A stretch of DNA of 64,000 nucleotides from DASVFB01 sp963815965 (GTDB lineage Bacteria; Actinomycetota; Thermoleophilia; Gaiellales; Gaiellaceae): NCBI GenBank assembly GCA_963815965.1, contig CAWFIT010000004.1:310001-374000 (forward strand), read 5' to 3'. Under the pieces are notes generated by a model. The model was given only the letters and a program-made list of their open reading frames with translations, was not told the origin of the DNA and searched no databases. Numbering within the stretch: position 1 is the stretch's first letter; every line of letters starts with the position of its first letter. Below, piece by piece: positions 9,164 to 18,334 of this stretch. The translations under genes were made by a program, and so were the position numbers.

Positions 9164-10122
9164 GCACGCGCGAGACCACCGCGCCCGGCGTCGTGATCCC
9201 GGCGCCCGTCGCCGCCGAGAAGCCGGCTCCGCCGCGCCTCAAGCTTCGCGACACGTGGTGGCGCCACGCCGTCGGGGTCGTCGCGGTCGTCATCTCGCTG
9301 TTCCCGGTCGTCTTCATCATCTCGGCCTCGTTCAACCGCGACAACTCCGTCGGTGGGACGAACGTCCTCCCGACCCACTTCACGCTCGACAACTACAGCG
9401 GCATCCTGCACAACCACGTGCGTGACGTGAGCCATCCCGGCTATGTCGACGCGCCCTTCCTGCGCTGGTACCTGAACTCGCTCGTGGTCGCCGCGGTGGC
9501 CGGAGTCCTGACGGTGATCCTGGGTGCGCTCGCCGCCTACGCGTTCAGCCGCTTTCGCTTCAAGGGGCGCAGGCTGGGGATGCTCGCGCTGCTCCTGATC
9601 CAGATGTTCCCGCAACTTCTGCTCGTCGTCGCCATCTACCTGATCGTGCTGAACGTCGGGGGCCTTGGAGGTCCCTTCCAGGCCATGGGCCTGAACACGC
9701 TGACCGGGCTGATCATCGTCTACCTCGGCGGCGCGCTCGGAGTGAACACGTGGCTGATGAAGGGCTTCTTCGACACGATCCCCTCGGAGCTGGACGAGTC
9801 GGCGCGCGTCGATGGCGCCACGCCGGCACAGATCTTCTGGGGCGTCGTGCTGCCGCTCGCGGCGCCCATCCTCGCCGTCGTCGGGCTGATCTCGTTCATC
9901 TTCACGTTCAACGAGTTCGTCGTCGCGAGCGCGATCCTGCAGACGAGCTCCCACCAGACGCTGCCGCTCGGGATGCGCGGCTTCATCGACCAGCAGTACG
10001 GGCAGCGCTGGGGGCCGTTCGCGGCCGGTGCGCTGCTCGCGGCGATTCCGGTGACCGTGCTCTTCGTCGGCATGCAGAAGTGGATCGTCAGCGGCCTCAC
10101 GGCGGGCTCGGTCAAGGGATGA
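9160..10122 (+). CDS. malG: maltose-type ABC transporter permease MalG
   Basis: 320 residues with about six membrane segments. The EAA-type coupling motif is near residue 212 (ELDESARVDGATPAQIFW), followed by the AAPILAVVGLISFIFTFNEF region typical of MalG. ATG 9160 overlaps the malF stop (ATGA) and GGAGGTG just upstream is a good ribosome-binding site. It completes the maltodextrin permease. Its stop overlaps the start of the next gene. Confidence 0.9.
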
Positions 10123-11972
10123 GCGTCGCTCGAAGCCTCGAGCGGGCGGGTGCGCTGCTGGACGAGCCGCACCACGACGGCTCGGGCAGGTACGTGCTCG
10201 AGCGGCCGGACGAGCTCGGCGGCGAGGCGACCGTCCGTCTGCGCGTGCCGCGCGGCTCGAGCCCCGAGCGGGTCGTCCTCAGCTACGACCGGGACGGCGA
10301 GCCGCGAAACGTCGCGGCGATCGTGGACGAGGAGACGGAGACCGAGACCTGGTGGCGGGCGAGCTTCCCGGCGTGGGCGCCGTCCGTCCGCTACCGCTGG
10401 CTGCTCTCCGGCGGCGGCGCCGGCTACGCGTGGGTGAACGGGATGGGCCTCGCGGCGCACGACGTCACGGACGCGGACGACTTCGTCATGCCCGTCGGGG
10501 ACACCGGTCCGGACTGGCACCTCTCGTCCGTCGTCTACGAGATCTTCCCGGACCGTTTCGCGTCCGGCGGTGCAGGCGTGGACGCCCCCTCCTGGGCGGT
10601 GCGGCGGGAGTGGGACGAGCTGCCCACCCGCCGCGGCCCGGCCACGACGGCCGAGTTGTTCGGCGGCGATCTGCAGGGAATCGAGCGGCACCTCGACCAC
10701 ATCGAGTCGCTCGGTGCGAACCTGATCTACCTCACGCCGTTCTTCCCTGCCGGCAGCTCCCATCGCTACGACGCCACGTCGTTCGACCACGTCGACCCGC
10801 TGCTCGGCGGCGACGAAGCACTCGTCTCGCTGACGCGCGCAGCTCACGAGCGCGGCATCCGCACGATCGGCGACCTGACGCTCAACCACACGGGGAGCGC
10901 GCACGAGTGGTTCCGCGCGGCGCTCGCCGATCCCGGCGCGGCGGAGCGCTTCTTCTACTACTTCGACGAGGCGCTCCCGCACGGCTACGAGTCCTGGCTG
11001 GGCCACGCGTCGCTCGCCAAGCTCGACTGGCGGAGCGAGGAGCTGCGGGTCCGGCTCGGCGCCGTCCTCCGCCGCTACGTCGAGCCGCCGTTCGACCTCG
11101 ACGGCTGGCGGATCGACGTCGCGAACATGATCGGCCGTTTCCGCGGTCTCGATCTCAACCGGGACGTCTCGCGCTGGGCGCGGGGCGAGGCCGGTTCGAA
11201 GCTGTTGGTCGCCGAGCACGGCTACGACTTCCGGCCCGACCTGGATCCCCGAGGCTGGCACGGCGTCATGAACTACGCCGGTTTTCTGCGCCCGCTCTGG
11301 ATGTGGTTGCGCCGGGACGATCCCGACCGGGAGCAACGCCGGGAGTTCTGGGGCGTTCCCGTGCCGGTGCCGAGGGTCGGCGGCGTCGAGGCCGTCGAGA
11401 CGATGCGCCTCTTCCGGGCCGGGATCTCGTGGGACGCGGTGCTGCACTCCTGGTCGCTGCTCGACAGTCACGACACTGCGCGCTTCCGCTCGATCGCCGG
11501 CTCGCGCGAGCGGCAGCTCGTCGGGATCGCCATGCAAGCGACGACGACCGGCGTGCCGATGCTCTTCGCGGGGGACGAGCTCGGGCTCGAGGGAGTCCTC
11601 AGCGACGACGCGCGTCGCACGATGCCGTGGAGCCGCCCGGAGACGTGGGACGCAGAGTTGCTGGCCGGCGTGCGGCGCCTGCTCGCGCTGCGGCGCTCGA
11701 GTGACGCGCTCACGCGCGGCGGCATCCGCTACGCCCATGTCGGCGCGGACGCGATCGCGTACCTACGCGAGGCACCGGGCGAGCGGTTGTTGTGCCTCGC
11801 TGCACGCGCCGCGCACGACCCGGTCAGACTCTCGCTCGCGAGCCTGGGAGCCGCCGGGCTCGACACGCTGGAAGGCGCGGACGCAGCCCTCGAGGACGGC
11901 GAGGCAGTCCTGCCGGGCGACGGCCCGGCGTTCTCGATCTGGAGATTGGAGGAGGTTGTCCGCCGTGGCTGA
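10119..11972 (+). CDS. intracellular GH13 glycosidase (cyclomaltodextrinase/neopullulanase-like)
   Basis: 617 residues without a signal peptide. Residues 1-120 look like the N-terminal beta-sandwich of neopullulanase-type enzymes; the (beta/alpha)8 barrel follows from SVVYEIFPDRFA. The GH13 catalytic residues are visible: Asp333 (GWRIDVANM), Glu366 (LVAEHGYDF) and Asp452 (DSHDTARF). The enzyme would cut imported maltodextrins in the cytoplasm into glucose and maltose. ATG 10119 overlaps the malG stop (ATGA) and the gene ends overlapping malK, so it is part of the mal operon. Confidence 0.88.
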   Translation: MSVARSLERAGALLDEPHHDGSGRYVLERPDELGGEATVRLRVPRGSSPERVVLSYDRDGEPRNVAAIVDEETETETWWRASFPAWAPSVRYRWLLSGGGAGYAWVNGMGLAAHDVTDADDFVMPVGDTGPDWHLSSVVYEIFPDRFASGGAGVDAPSWAVRREWDELPTRRGPATTAELFGGDLQGIERHLDHIESLGANLIYLTPFFPAGSSHRYDATSFDHVDPLLGGDEALVSLTRAAHERGIRTIGDLTLNHTGSAHEWFRAALADPGAAERFFYYFDEALPHGYESWLGHASLAKLDWRSEELRVRLGAVLRRYVEPPFDLDGWRIDVANMIGRFRGLDLNRDVSRWARGEAGSKLLVAEHGYDFRPDLDPRGWHGVMNYAGFLRPLWMWLRRDDPDREQRREFWGVPVPVPRVGGVEAVETMRLFRAGISWDAVLHSWSLLDSHDTARFRSIAGSRERQLVGIAMQATTTGVPMLFAGDELGLEGVLSDDARRTMPWSRPETWDAELLAGVRRLLALRRSSDALTRGGIRYAHVGADAIAYLREAPGERLLCLAARAAHDPVRLSLASLGAAGLDTLEGADAALEDGEAVLPGDGPAFSIWRLEEVVRRG

Positions 11973-13149
11973 CGTGGAGTTCAAGGACGTCGACAAGATC
12001 TACCCGAACGGCGTCCAGGCGGTCTTCGACCTGACGCTCGACGCGGGCGACGGCGAGTTCCTCGTGCTCGTGGGGCCTTCGGGCTGCGGCAAGACGACGG
12101 CGCTGCGGATGGTGGCCGGGCTGGAGGACATCTCGGCCGGCGAGCTGTCGATCGGAGGCCGCGTCGTCAACGACGTGACGCCCAAGGAGCGGGACATCGC
12201 GATGGTGTTCCAGAACTACGCCCTCTACCCACACCTGAGCGTCGCCGAGAACATCGCGTTCGGGCTGCGGCTGCGCAAGACGCCGAAGCAGACGATCAAC
12301 GAGCGCGTCGCCTGGGCCGCGCAGATGCTCGACCTGGCGCCCTACCTCGACCGGAAGCCAAAGGAGCTCTCGGGAGGCCAGCGCCAGCGCGTGGCCATGG
12401 GCCGCGCAATCGTGCGCCAGCCGCAGGTCTTCCTGATGGACGAGCCGCTCTCGAATCTCGACGCGAAGCTCCGCGTCCAGATGCGCGCCGACATCGCGAA
12501 GCTGCAGAAGGAGCTGGGCACGACGACGCTCTACGTCACCCACGACCAGGTCGAGGCGATGACGATGGGCGACCGCGTCGCCGTGATGAGCAAGGGCGCC
12601 CTGCAGCAGGTCGACGTGCCGCAGACGCTCTACGACCGGCCTGCCAACCTCTTCGTCGCCGGTTTCATCGGCACGCCGCCGATGAACCTGCTCGCGGGGA
12701 TGGTGTCCGTGAACGGCGGCGTCTCGATCCGGCTGGGTCCGAACGATGTCGCGCTCCCGGAGGAGGCCGTGCGTCGGTATCCCGGGCTGCGTGAATACGG
12801 AGGCAAGTCCGTCGTCGTCGGGATTCGCGCGGGCAATCTCCATCCGCCCTCCGAGCGACCCGACCTACCGACGATCACCGCCCGCGTCGAGCTCGTGGAG
12901 TCGCTCGGCGGCGAGTCGATGGCGTACTTCAAGGTCGACGCGCTCCACATCCGCAGCGACGCGACCGCGTTCGACGAGGCGCTCGCGGCGGCTGACGAGA
13001 GCGCCGAGACCGTAGTCGGGTCGCGGCCGAACCTCGTCGCCGCGTACCCGCCGCACATCCAGCTCCGGCTCGGCGACGACGTGCCGGTCGCCATCGACGC
13101 CGCACAGCTCTACTTCTTCGACGAAGCGTCGGGTGCGCCGCTCCGCTAG
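11965..13149 (+). CDS. malK: ABC transporter ATP-binding protein MalK/MsmK-like
   Basis: 394 residues, GTG start at 11965 behind GGAGGAGG; the start overlaps the preceding stop as GTGGCTGA. Motifs: Walker A GPSGCGKT (37-44), Q-loop VFQNYALYPH (81-90), signature LSGGQ (135-139), Walker B FLMDEP (156-161), H-switch VTHDQ (His193). The C-terminal part from about 240 is the TOBE/MalK-type regulatory domain. It energises MalFG. Such ATPases often serve several sugar importers. Confidence 0.93.
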   Translation: MADVEFKDVDKIYPNGVQAVFDLTLDAGDGEFLVLVGPSGCGKTTALRMVAGLEDISAGELSIGGRVVNDVTPKERDIAMVFQNYALYPHLSVAENIAFGLRLRKTPKQTINERVAWAAQMLDLAPYLDRKPKELSGGQRQRVAMGRAIVRQPQVFLMDEPLSNLDAKLRVQMRADIAKLQKELGTTTLYVTHDQVEAMTMGDRVAVMSKGALQQVDVPQTLYDRPANLFVAGFIGTPPMNLLAGMVSVNGGVSIRLGPNDVALPEEAVRRYPGLREYGGKSVVVGIRAGNLHPPSERPDLPTITARVELVESLGGESMAYFKVDALHIRSDATAFDEALAAADESAETVVGSRPNLVAAYPPHIQLRLGDDVPVAIDAAQLYFFDEASGAPLR

Positions 13150-15262
13150 CGCGGCCGCCGCCGTGCTCGTCGGGCTCTCGCTCGCCGCCGGGGCGGGCGG
13201 CGGCACGGCCGGGTTGTCCGCGGGCGGGAGCGGCCTACCGGCCGCGCTCACCAGGCCGCCGGGCGTCTCCGGCCTGGCGACGCAGCGGATCTACTTCGTG
13301 ATGCCGGACCGCTACGCGAACGGCGACTCCGCCAACGACACCGGCAAGCTGCACGGCAACCGGGGAATCACCGGCTACGACCCGACCGACAGCGGCTACT
13401 TCCATGGCGGCGACTTCAGCGGCCTGACCGGCGGCTGCACCGATCCGGTCCGTGGGCTCCTGCGGCTGAAGGGTCTCGGCTTCACATCGATCTGGGTGAC
13501 GCCGCCCGTGGTGCAGCAGGTCGTCAACGGCGGAAGCGCGGGCTACCACGGGTACTGGGGGCTTGACTTCCTGAACGTCGACCCTCACCTCGGCACGAAC
13601 GCCGACTTCGGCGCCTTCGTCGCGTGCGCTCACTCGCTCGGCCTGAAGGTGATCATGGACGTTGTCGTCAACCACACCGGAGACGTCGTCAGGCTCACCG
13701 GCGGCTCGTCGTACAGCGACGCGCCGTACCGGAACTGCACGGGAGCCGTGTTCGATCCCGCGCGATACGTCAGGGCCGCGAGGTTCCCGTGCCTGCGCGC
13801 CCGCGACATGCCGCGCGTCCCCTTCGTTCTCTCCGGCGACGCGCGGGCCAAGAGCCCCGCGTGGCTGAACGATCCCCTGAACTACCACGATCGCGGCGAC
13901 ATCAACTTCGGCTCTTGCAGCGAGGCCTGCTTCGAGCAGGGCGACTTCTACGGTCTCGACGATCTCTTCACCGAGAAGCCGGCGGTGATGAAGGGCCTTG
14001 CGACCATCTACGCGGGCTGGATCCGGAGGTACAAGCTGGACGGCTTCCGCATCGACACCGCGCGGCACGTTAATGCCGACTTCTTCCGGTTCTGGCTGCC
14101 GCGGATCCGGGCGGCGGCCCGGGCGGCCGGCGTGCCGCGCTTGCAGATCTTCGGCGAGGTCCCGCTCGACGACGCCGTCGATCTGGCGCCGTACGTCCGC
14201 GACCGCGGGCTGCCGAACGTGCTCGACTTCCCGCTCCAGGCCGCGGCGGCCGGCTTCGTCTCCGCCGGCTCGTCCGCGAAGGCGGTCGCGAGCCGGCTCG
14301 CCGACGACGACTACTTCCGACTCGCGGACGGCGTCGATCCGGCCCCGCCTACCTTCCTCGGCAACCACGACATGGGCCGGGCCGCGCAACAGATCCGCTC
14401 GCGGATGCAGCCGGACGATGGCGCACTGTTGCAGCGGACACTGCTCGGCTACGACCTGCTGTACCTGCTGCGCGGCGCGCCGGTCGTCTACTACGGCGAC
14501 GAGGTCGGGATGATCGGCGGCGGCGGCGGCGACAAGGCCGCGCGCGAGGACATGTTTCCGACGCAGGTCGCGGACTGGCAGACGGAACCGCGACTCGGCT
14601 CGCCTCCGATCGGCAAGGGCTCGTCGTTCGACGTCCGCGACAACCCGATCGAGCTGCGTCTGAAGCAGCTGGCGTCCCTGCGGGGCGCGAACCCGGCGTT
14701 GGCGACCGGGCCGACGATCGTCCGGCGCGCTACGGGGCGGCTGCTCGTGATCTCCCGGATCGACACCGGCGAGCGGCGGGAGTACGTCGCGGCGCTAAAC
14801 GCGGGCAGCGAGCCGGTGCGGGCGACCGTGCGGACCGCGACGCCGTCGTCGACATGGCAGTCGCTGCTCGGCGCATCCAGCGGTTCGAGCGGCGCCGAGG
14901 GTTCCCTGACCCTGACCGTGCCGCCGCTCTCCACCCTGCTGCTTCGCGCGGACGGCCGGATCCCGGGGGCCGCGCCGAAGGCGCCGGTCCTGAAGGTCGG
15001 CCCAGACGATCTGACCGAGCTGCTCCGTCTGGCCGCGCCCGTGTCGGGGACCGCTCCGGTCTCGGTTGCGTTCGCGGTGCGCGCGGCGACGGGCGGCGTG
15101 TGGAAGCGCGTCGCGGTCGACGACACGCCCCCGTATCGCGCTTTCCTGGAGCCCGGCAAGTACCGCCGCGGCGCGAGGCTCCGCGCGATCGCGGTCGTGC
15201 GCGCTCTCGACGGGCGGACGGCGGCGTCCAGGGCCGTGCCGTTCACAGTCGGCCGCCGATGA
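13133..15262 (+). CDS. secreted GH13 alpha-amylase-like glycosidase
   Basis: 709 residues, GTG start 13133, overlapping the end of malK by 17 nt. An N-terminal signal sequence (RRSASAAAAVLVGLSLAAGA) precedes the catalytic barrel starting at QRIYFVMPDRYANGD. GH13 residues: Asp308 (GFRIDTARH), Glu342 (IFGEVPLDD), Asp413 (GNHDMGR). After the barrel comes the all-beta C domain and an extra C-terminal module of about 110 residues (PVLKVGPDDLTELLRLAAPV, then an Ig-like stretch). It would degrade starch outside the cell to the maltodextrins imported by the operon. Order of function: secreted amylase, binding protein, permease, cytoplasmic cyclomaltodextrinase. Confidence 0.88.
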   Translation: MRRSASAAAAVLVGLSLAAGAGGGTAGLSAGGSGLPAALTRPPGVSGLATQRIYFVMPDRYANGDSANDTGKLHGNRGITGYDPTDSGYFHGGDFSGLTGGCTDPVRGLLRLKGLGFTSIWVTPPVVQQVVNGGSAGYHGYWGLDFLNVDPHLGTNADFGAFVACAHSLGLKVIMDVVVNHTGDVVRLTGGSSYSDAPYRNCTGAVFDPARYVRAARFPCLRARDMPRVPFVLSGDARAKSPAWLNDPLNYHDRGDINFGSCSEACFEQGDFYGLDDLFTEKPAVMKGLATIYAGWIRRYKLDGFRIDTARHVNADFFRFWLPRIRAAARAAGVPRLQIFGEVPLDDAVDLAPYVRDRGLPNVLDFPLQAAAAGFVSAGSSAKAVASRLADDDYFRLADGVDPAPPTFLGNHDMGRAAQQIRSRMQPDDGALLQRTLLGYDLLYLLRGAPVVYYGDEVGMIGGGGGDKAAREDMFPTQVADWQTEPRLGSPPIGKGSSFDVRDNPIELRLKQLASLRGANPALATGPTIVRRATGRLLVISRIDTGERREYVAALNAGSEPVRATVRTATPSSTWQSLLGASSGSSGAEGSLTLTVPPLSTLLLRADGRIPGAAPKAPVLKVGPDDLTELLRLAAPVSGTAPVSVAFAVRAATGGVWKRVAVDDTPPYRAFLEPGKYRRGARLRAIAVVRALDGRTAASRAVPFTVGRR

Positions 15263-15323
15263 GAGAAGGCGTTCGGCGGATGCCCGGGGGTTCGCCGTCG
15301 GGTCTGCCGATATTGGCAAGCGC

Positions 15324-15713
15324 TCAGCTCGGTGGCCAAGTCGCGAGAGGCACCCCGATCTCCCACTCATGCCCGAACGGGTCGATGATGCGGCCAAGCC
15401 GCCAACCGTGCTCGTCGTTTACAGCCGCCGATTCCGTCGCGCCGGCGGCGACGGCCTGCCGCACGAGCCGGTCGGGATCCTCGACCACCAGCAGCGTCCG
15501 GCTGGTCGCACCGTCGATTGCGCGTGGACTGAGGCGCTTCATGGCCGCCGACGCTGCAGCCACCCAGAACGTTGCGTCACCCACGCCCAGTTGCGCGACG
15601 ATGTCATTGCCCTCCCCGACGCGATGAAGGACCCGCGCGTCGAACGCGGCTTCGTAGAACGCAACTGCCTCACCCGGAGTGTCGACCCAGAGTTCCGGCT
15701 GGATGCTCGTCAT
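15324..15713 (-). CDS. VOC (glyoxalase/PhnB-like) family protein
   Basis: 129 residues from ATG 15713 (MTSIQPELWVDTPGEAVAFY). The fold signature is the repeated beta-alpha-beta-beta-beta unit, with PGEAVAFYEAAFDARVLHRV at the start and WRLGRIIDPFGHEWEIG at the end, as in PhnB-like members of the vicinal oxygen chelate superfamily. Many members bind antibiotics or small metabolites; no substrate can be named. It lies at the right end of the putative island and reads toward the amylase. Upstream codons in the same frame are Arg-rich and not homologous-looking, so the internal ATG is preferred. Confidence 0.8.
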   Translation of the reverse strand: MTSIQPELWVDTPGEAVAFYEAAFDARVLHRVGEGNDIVAQLGVGDATFWVAAASAAMKRLSPRAIDGATSRTLLVVEDPDRLVRQAVAAGATESAAVNDEHGWRLGRIIDPFGHEWEIGVPLATWPPS

Positions 15714-16149
15714 CGCCAACCTCCGGTTCGCGTGGCGTGGTCCGACAGGGTCCAGCCTAGGGCAGCCGGCAGCAAGCCGAGGAACCGATCCAAACCGGCC
15801 ATCTCCCCCTGCCGACCGATTACCTCCACGGGTCAAGCTCCCCGTCAACCTGTACCCCTTCTCGCCCGAGTCTACGGCGACAGGACGGGCGCGCCTAGGG
15901 AGGGCTATAGATTGCGCCAAGAACCGCCTTCGATTCACATCGGCCCGTTCGCGCCGTAGCCGACCCCGTCGGTGCGGCAGGCGTAGGCAAACTCCCCTCG
16001 GGCACAACGCGAGTCTACGACCTGGGCGTTGTCAGGTTCGCTGACATCCCGGGACAGCACCGCGACAGCACCGTTTCGCAAATCCCGCACATCTCGCACG
16101 AACCGCTTGGCTCAACCGTGCGGATCGCGCTTACCGACACGGCGGTGAA
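15714..16149. other. intergenic stretch at the right island end
   Basis: No gene is visible in these 436 nt. The only structured parts are the tandem GGGACAGCACC unit at 16051-16073 and the start of the tRNA-linked direct repeat at 16140. Loss of coding potential next to a tRNA integration site fits the end of an integrated element. Confidence 0.5.
16051..16073 (+). repeat. tandem GGGACAGCACC, candidate integrase arm site (right)
   Basis: GGGACAGCACCGCGACAGCA followed by CCG, a tandem of the same unit found at 4377-4401, lying 66 nt inside the right direct repeat. The sequence after each copy is also alike (TTTCGCA versus CCTCGCA). Confidence 0.45.
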
Positions 16150-16165
16150 TGCGCCCGGCAGGAAT
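16140..16165 (+). repeat. attR-like direct repeat overlapping the tRNA-Arg 3' end
   Basis: Matches 4317-4342 over 26 nt with one mismatch. Sixteen bases (16150-16165) belong to the 3' end of tRNA-Arg, and ten bases lie beyond the discriminator. The intact tRNA lies on the outer side, so insertion would have rebuilt a functional tRNA. Confidence 0.55.
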
Positions 16166-16222
16166 CGAACCTGCGACCTCGCGCTCCGGAGGCGCGCGCT
16201 CTATCCCCTGAGCTACGGACGC
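16150..16222 (-). tRNA. tRNA-Arg (anticodon CCG)
   Basis: On the minus strand the cloverleaf folds cleanly. Acceptor GCGTCCG pairs with CGGGCGC (one G-U), D-stem GCTC/GAGC, anticodon stem CGCGC/GCGCG with loop CTCCGGA (anticodon CCG, reading CGG), T-arm GCAGG-TTCGAAT-CCTGC, discriminator A. CCA is not encoded. It is the probable integration target of the element to its 3' side (lower coordinates). Confidence 0.92.
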
Positions 16223-16243
16223 CGGGTTGCCTAGTGTATCGAC

Positions 16244-17260
16244 GTGGAACTCAGCGCCCGAGCCGTCACGCTTCGTCTCGCCGAGACGTTCACGATCTCG
16301 CGCAGTTCGGAGGACGAGGCCGAAGTGGTTCACGTCGAGGTGCGCAAGGCACATGCGAGCGGCTTCGGCGAGGCGGCGCCGAACGAGCACTACGGCGAGT
16401 CGGTCGAGTCCGCGCTCGGGTATCTCGAGAACAACTCGGAAGCGCTTGGCGATGATCCGTTCGCGCTCGACGACATCTTCGAGCGGCTGCCGCGCGACCA
16501 GTTCGGCGCGCGCTCCGCGATCGACGCGGCGCTGCACGATCTGCAGGGAAAGCTGCTCGGCCTGCCGGTGCACAAGCTGCTGGGACTGCGCCGCGCAGGT
16601 CCGCCGACGTCGTGGACGATCTGGCTCGGCGATCCGGACGACATGGGGAGGCGCGCAGAGAAGGCGGCCTCGTCGGGGCGCTTCCGCCGGCTCAAGCTCA
16701 AGCTCGGCGGCCGCGACGGCCTCGACGTCGAGCGAGTGCGCGCAGTGAAGCGCGTCACCGAGCTGCCGCTCCAGGTCGACGTGAACGAGTACTGGTCGCT
16801 CGACGAGGCGCTCGAGTACCTGCCGCAGATGGAGCTCCAGTACTGCGAGCAGCCGCTTCCCGCGGGCTCGGAGGACGGGCCCGAGCTGAAGCGCCGCTCG
16901 CCTGTGCCAATCTTCGTCGACGAGGATTGCCACACGCTCGATACCGTCGCGTTCTGCGCCGAGCGAGCGCACGGAATCAACATCAAGCTCGCGAAGTCGG
17001 GCGGCATCCGGGAGGCCGTCCGCATGTCCGACGCCGCTCGCGCGCTCGGCCTCGGCGTGATGCTCGGCTGCATGATCGAGTCCGGCCTCGGCATCTCGGC
17101 GGGCGCGCACATCTCGTCGCTCTGCGACCACGTCGACCTCGACGGCAACCTCCTGCTTGCCGACGACCCGTGGCCGGGCGTCGACCTCGTCGATGGGGTC
17201 CAGCTTCCTTCCAACGCTCCGGGACTCGGTGTCACGCACGCGGTACCTAGTCCTCGCTGA
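16244..17260 (+). CDS. dgcA: enolase-superfamily epimerase, DgcA / L-Ala-D,L-Glu epimerase-like
   Basis: 338 residues, GTG 16244. It has the muconate-lactonizing subgroup layout: lysine pair K151/K153 (RLKLKLG), metal ligands D179 (DVNEYW), E202 (CEQPLP) and D226 (VDEDCH), and the second catalytic lysine K251 (IKLAKSGG). Classical annotation is dipeptide epimerase acting on murein-derived L-Ala-D-Glu. The next gene is a DUF1611 protein. That pairing matches the DgcA-DgcN system, where DgcN acetylates D-glutamate and DgcA racemises N-acetyl-D-glutamate. The neighbour overlaps by 32 nt, so the two are co-expressed. Confidence 0.8.
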   Translation: MELSARAVTLRLAETFTISRSSEDEAEVVHVEVRKAHASGFGEAAPNEHYGESVESALGYLENNSEALGDDPFALDDIFERLPRDQFGARSAIDAALHDLQGKLLGLPVHKLLGLRRAGPPTSWTIWLGDPDDMGRRAEKAASSGRFRRLKLKLGGRDGLDVERVRAVKRVTELPLQVDVNEYWSLDEALEYLPQMELQYCEQPLPAGSEDGPELKRRSPVPIFVDEDCHTLDTVAFCAERAHGINIKLAKSGGIREAVRMSDAARALGLGVMLGCMIESGLGISAGAHISSLCDHVDLDGNLLLADDPWPGVDLVDGVQLPSNAPGLGVTHAVPSPR

Positions 17261-18248
17261 GGGCAAATCCAGCGACCCGCACTTCGGCAAGACCGCGCGC
17301 GGCGTCATGCGCTACGCCCCGGAGAAGGTCGTCGCGCTGCTCGATACGGAGCGGGCGGGGGAGACCGAGCAAGGATTTCCGATCGTCGGCGCCGTCAACG
17401 ACGCGCTCTGCTTCAACCCGAACACGGCGCTCGTCGGCGTCGCCACGGCGGGCGGTCGCTTTCCGCCGCCGTTCCGCGAGCAGATTCGCTCGTGCATCGC
17501 CAAGGGGCTCGACGTCGAGAACGGGCTGCACGAGTTCCTGACCGCAGACGCCGACCTCGTCGAGCTTGCGCGCAAGTACAACGTCGAGCTGCGCGACCTG
17601 CGCAAGCCGCCGCCGGATCTGAACGTGCCGACCGGCGAGAACCTCGAGGTGCCCGCGCGGATCGTGCTCACGGTCGGCACCGACTGCGCGATCGGGAAAA
17701 TGACCGTCGCGATCGAGCTAGATCGCGAAGCGCAGCGCCGCGGCATCGCTTCGCAGTTCGTCCCGACGGGACAAACCGGGATCGCAATCGCCGGCTGGGG
17801 GATCTCGGTCGACGCCGTCGTCGCGGACTTCATCGCCGGCGCGTCCGAGCGGCTGGTCGTCGAAGGCCACGAGCGCGGGGGAGAGCTGCTGATCGTCGAG
17901 GGCCAGGGCTCGCTTCTACATCCGCAGTACTCGGGTGTGACGCTCGGGCTCTACCACGGATCCGCGCCGCACGCTCTCGTGCTCTGCCACCACGCAGGAC
18001 AGCGATACGTGGCCGACGACGAGCGGTTTCCGATCCCTCCGCTGCGCGAGGTCGTAGAGCTGCACGAGCGCTCGGCCCTGATCGCGCGGCCCGCTCGAGT
18101 CGCCGGCATCGCGCTCAATACCAGGGAGCTCGAAGACGTTTCCGCGCGCCGCGCGATCGAGGCCGCCGAGGACGAGACCGGCCTGCCCGCGGGCGATCCC
18201 GTCCGGTTCGGCGCGGAGTCGCTCGTGGATGCGTTGACCGGCGAATAG
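17229..18248 (+). CDS. dgcN: DUF1611 P-loop protein, DgcN-like (D-glutamate N-acetyltransferase)
   Basis: 339 residues from GTG 17229 (VSRTRYLVLAEGKSSDPHFG), overlapping the end of the epimerase gene. N-terminal Rossmann-like domain (about 1-145), then a P-loop domain with GTDCAIGKMT near 157 and the conserved VEGQGSLLHPQYSGVTLG segment. DUF1611 proteins were long of unknown role; in marine bacteria DgcN was shown to N-acetylate D-glutamate using acetyl-CoA. Linkage to an enolase-superfamily epimerase supports that assignment, though a related murein-peptide pathway cannot be excluded. Confidence 0.75.
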   Translation: MSRTRYLVLAEGKSSDPHFGKTARGVMRYAPEKVVALLDTERAGETEQGFPIVGAVNDALCFNPNTALVGVATAGGRFPPPFREQIRSCIAKGLDVENGLHEFLTADADLVELARKYNVELRDLRKPPPDLNVPTGENLEVPARIVLTVGTDCAIGKMTVAIELDREAQRRGIASQFVPTGQTGIAIAGWGISVDAVVADFIAGASERLVVEGHERGGELLIVEGQGSLLHPQYSGVTLGLYHGSAPHALVLCHHAGQRYVADDERFPIPPLREVVELHERSALIARPARVAGIALNTRELEDVSARRAIEAAEDETGLPAGDPVRFGAESLVDALTGE

Positions 18249-18334
18249 GTCCAGCCTCGGGTACAAATGGGCCACGCGGCCTCCACCGCATCTGCCATAA
18301 AGGACTGGTCGCTCCGAGGGACAAAGGACATGCC

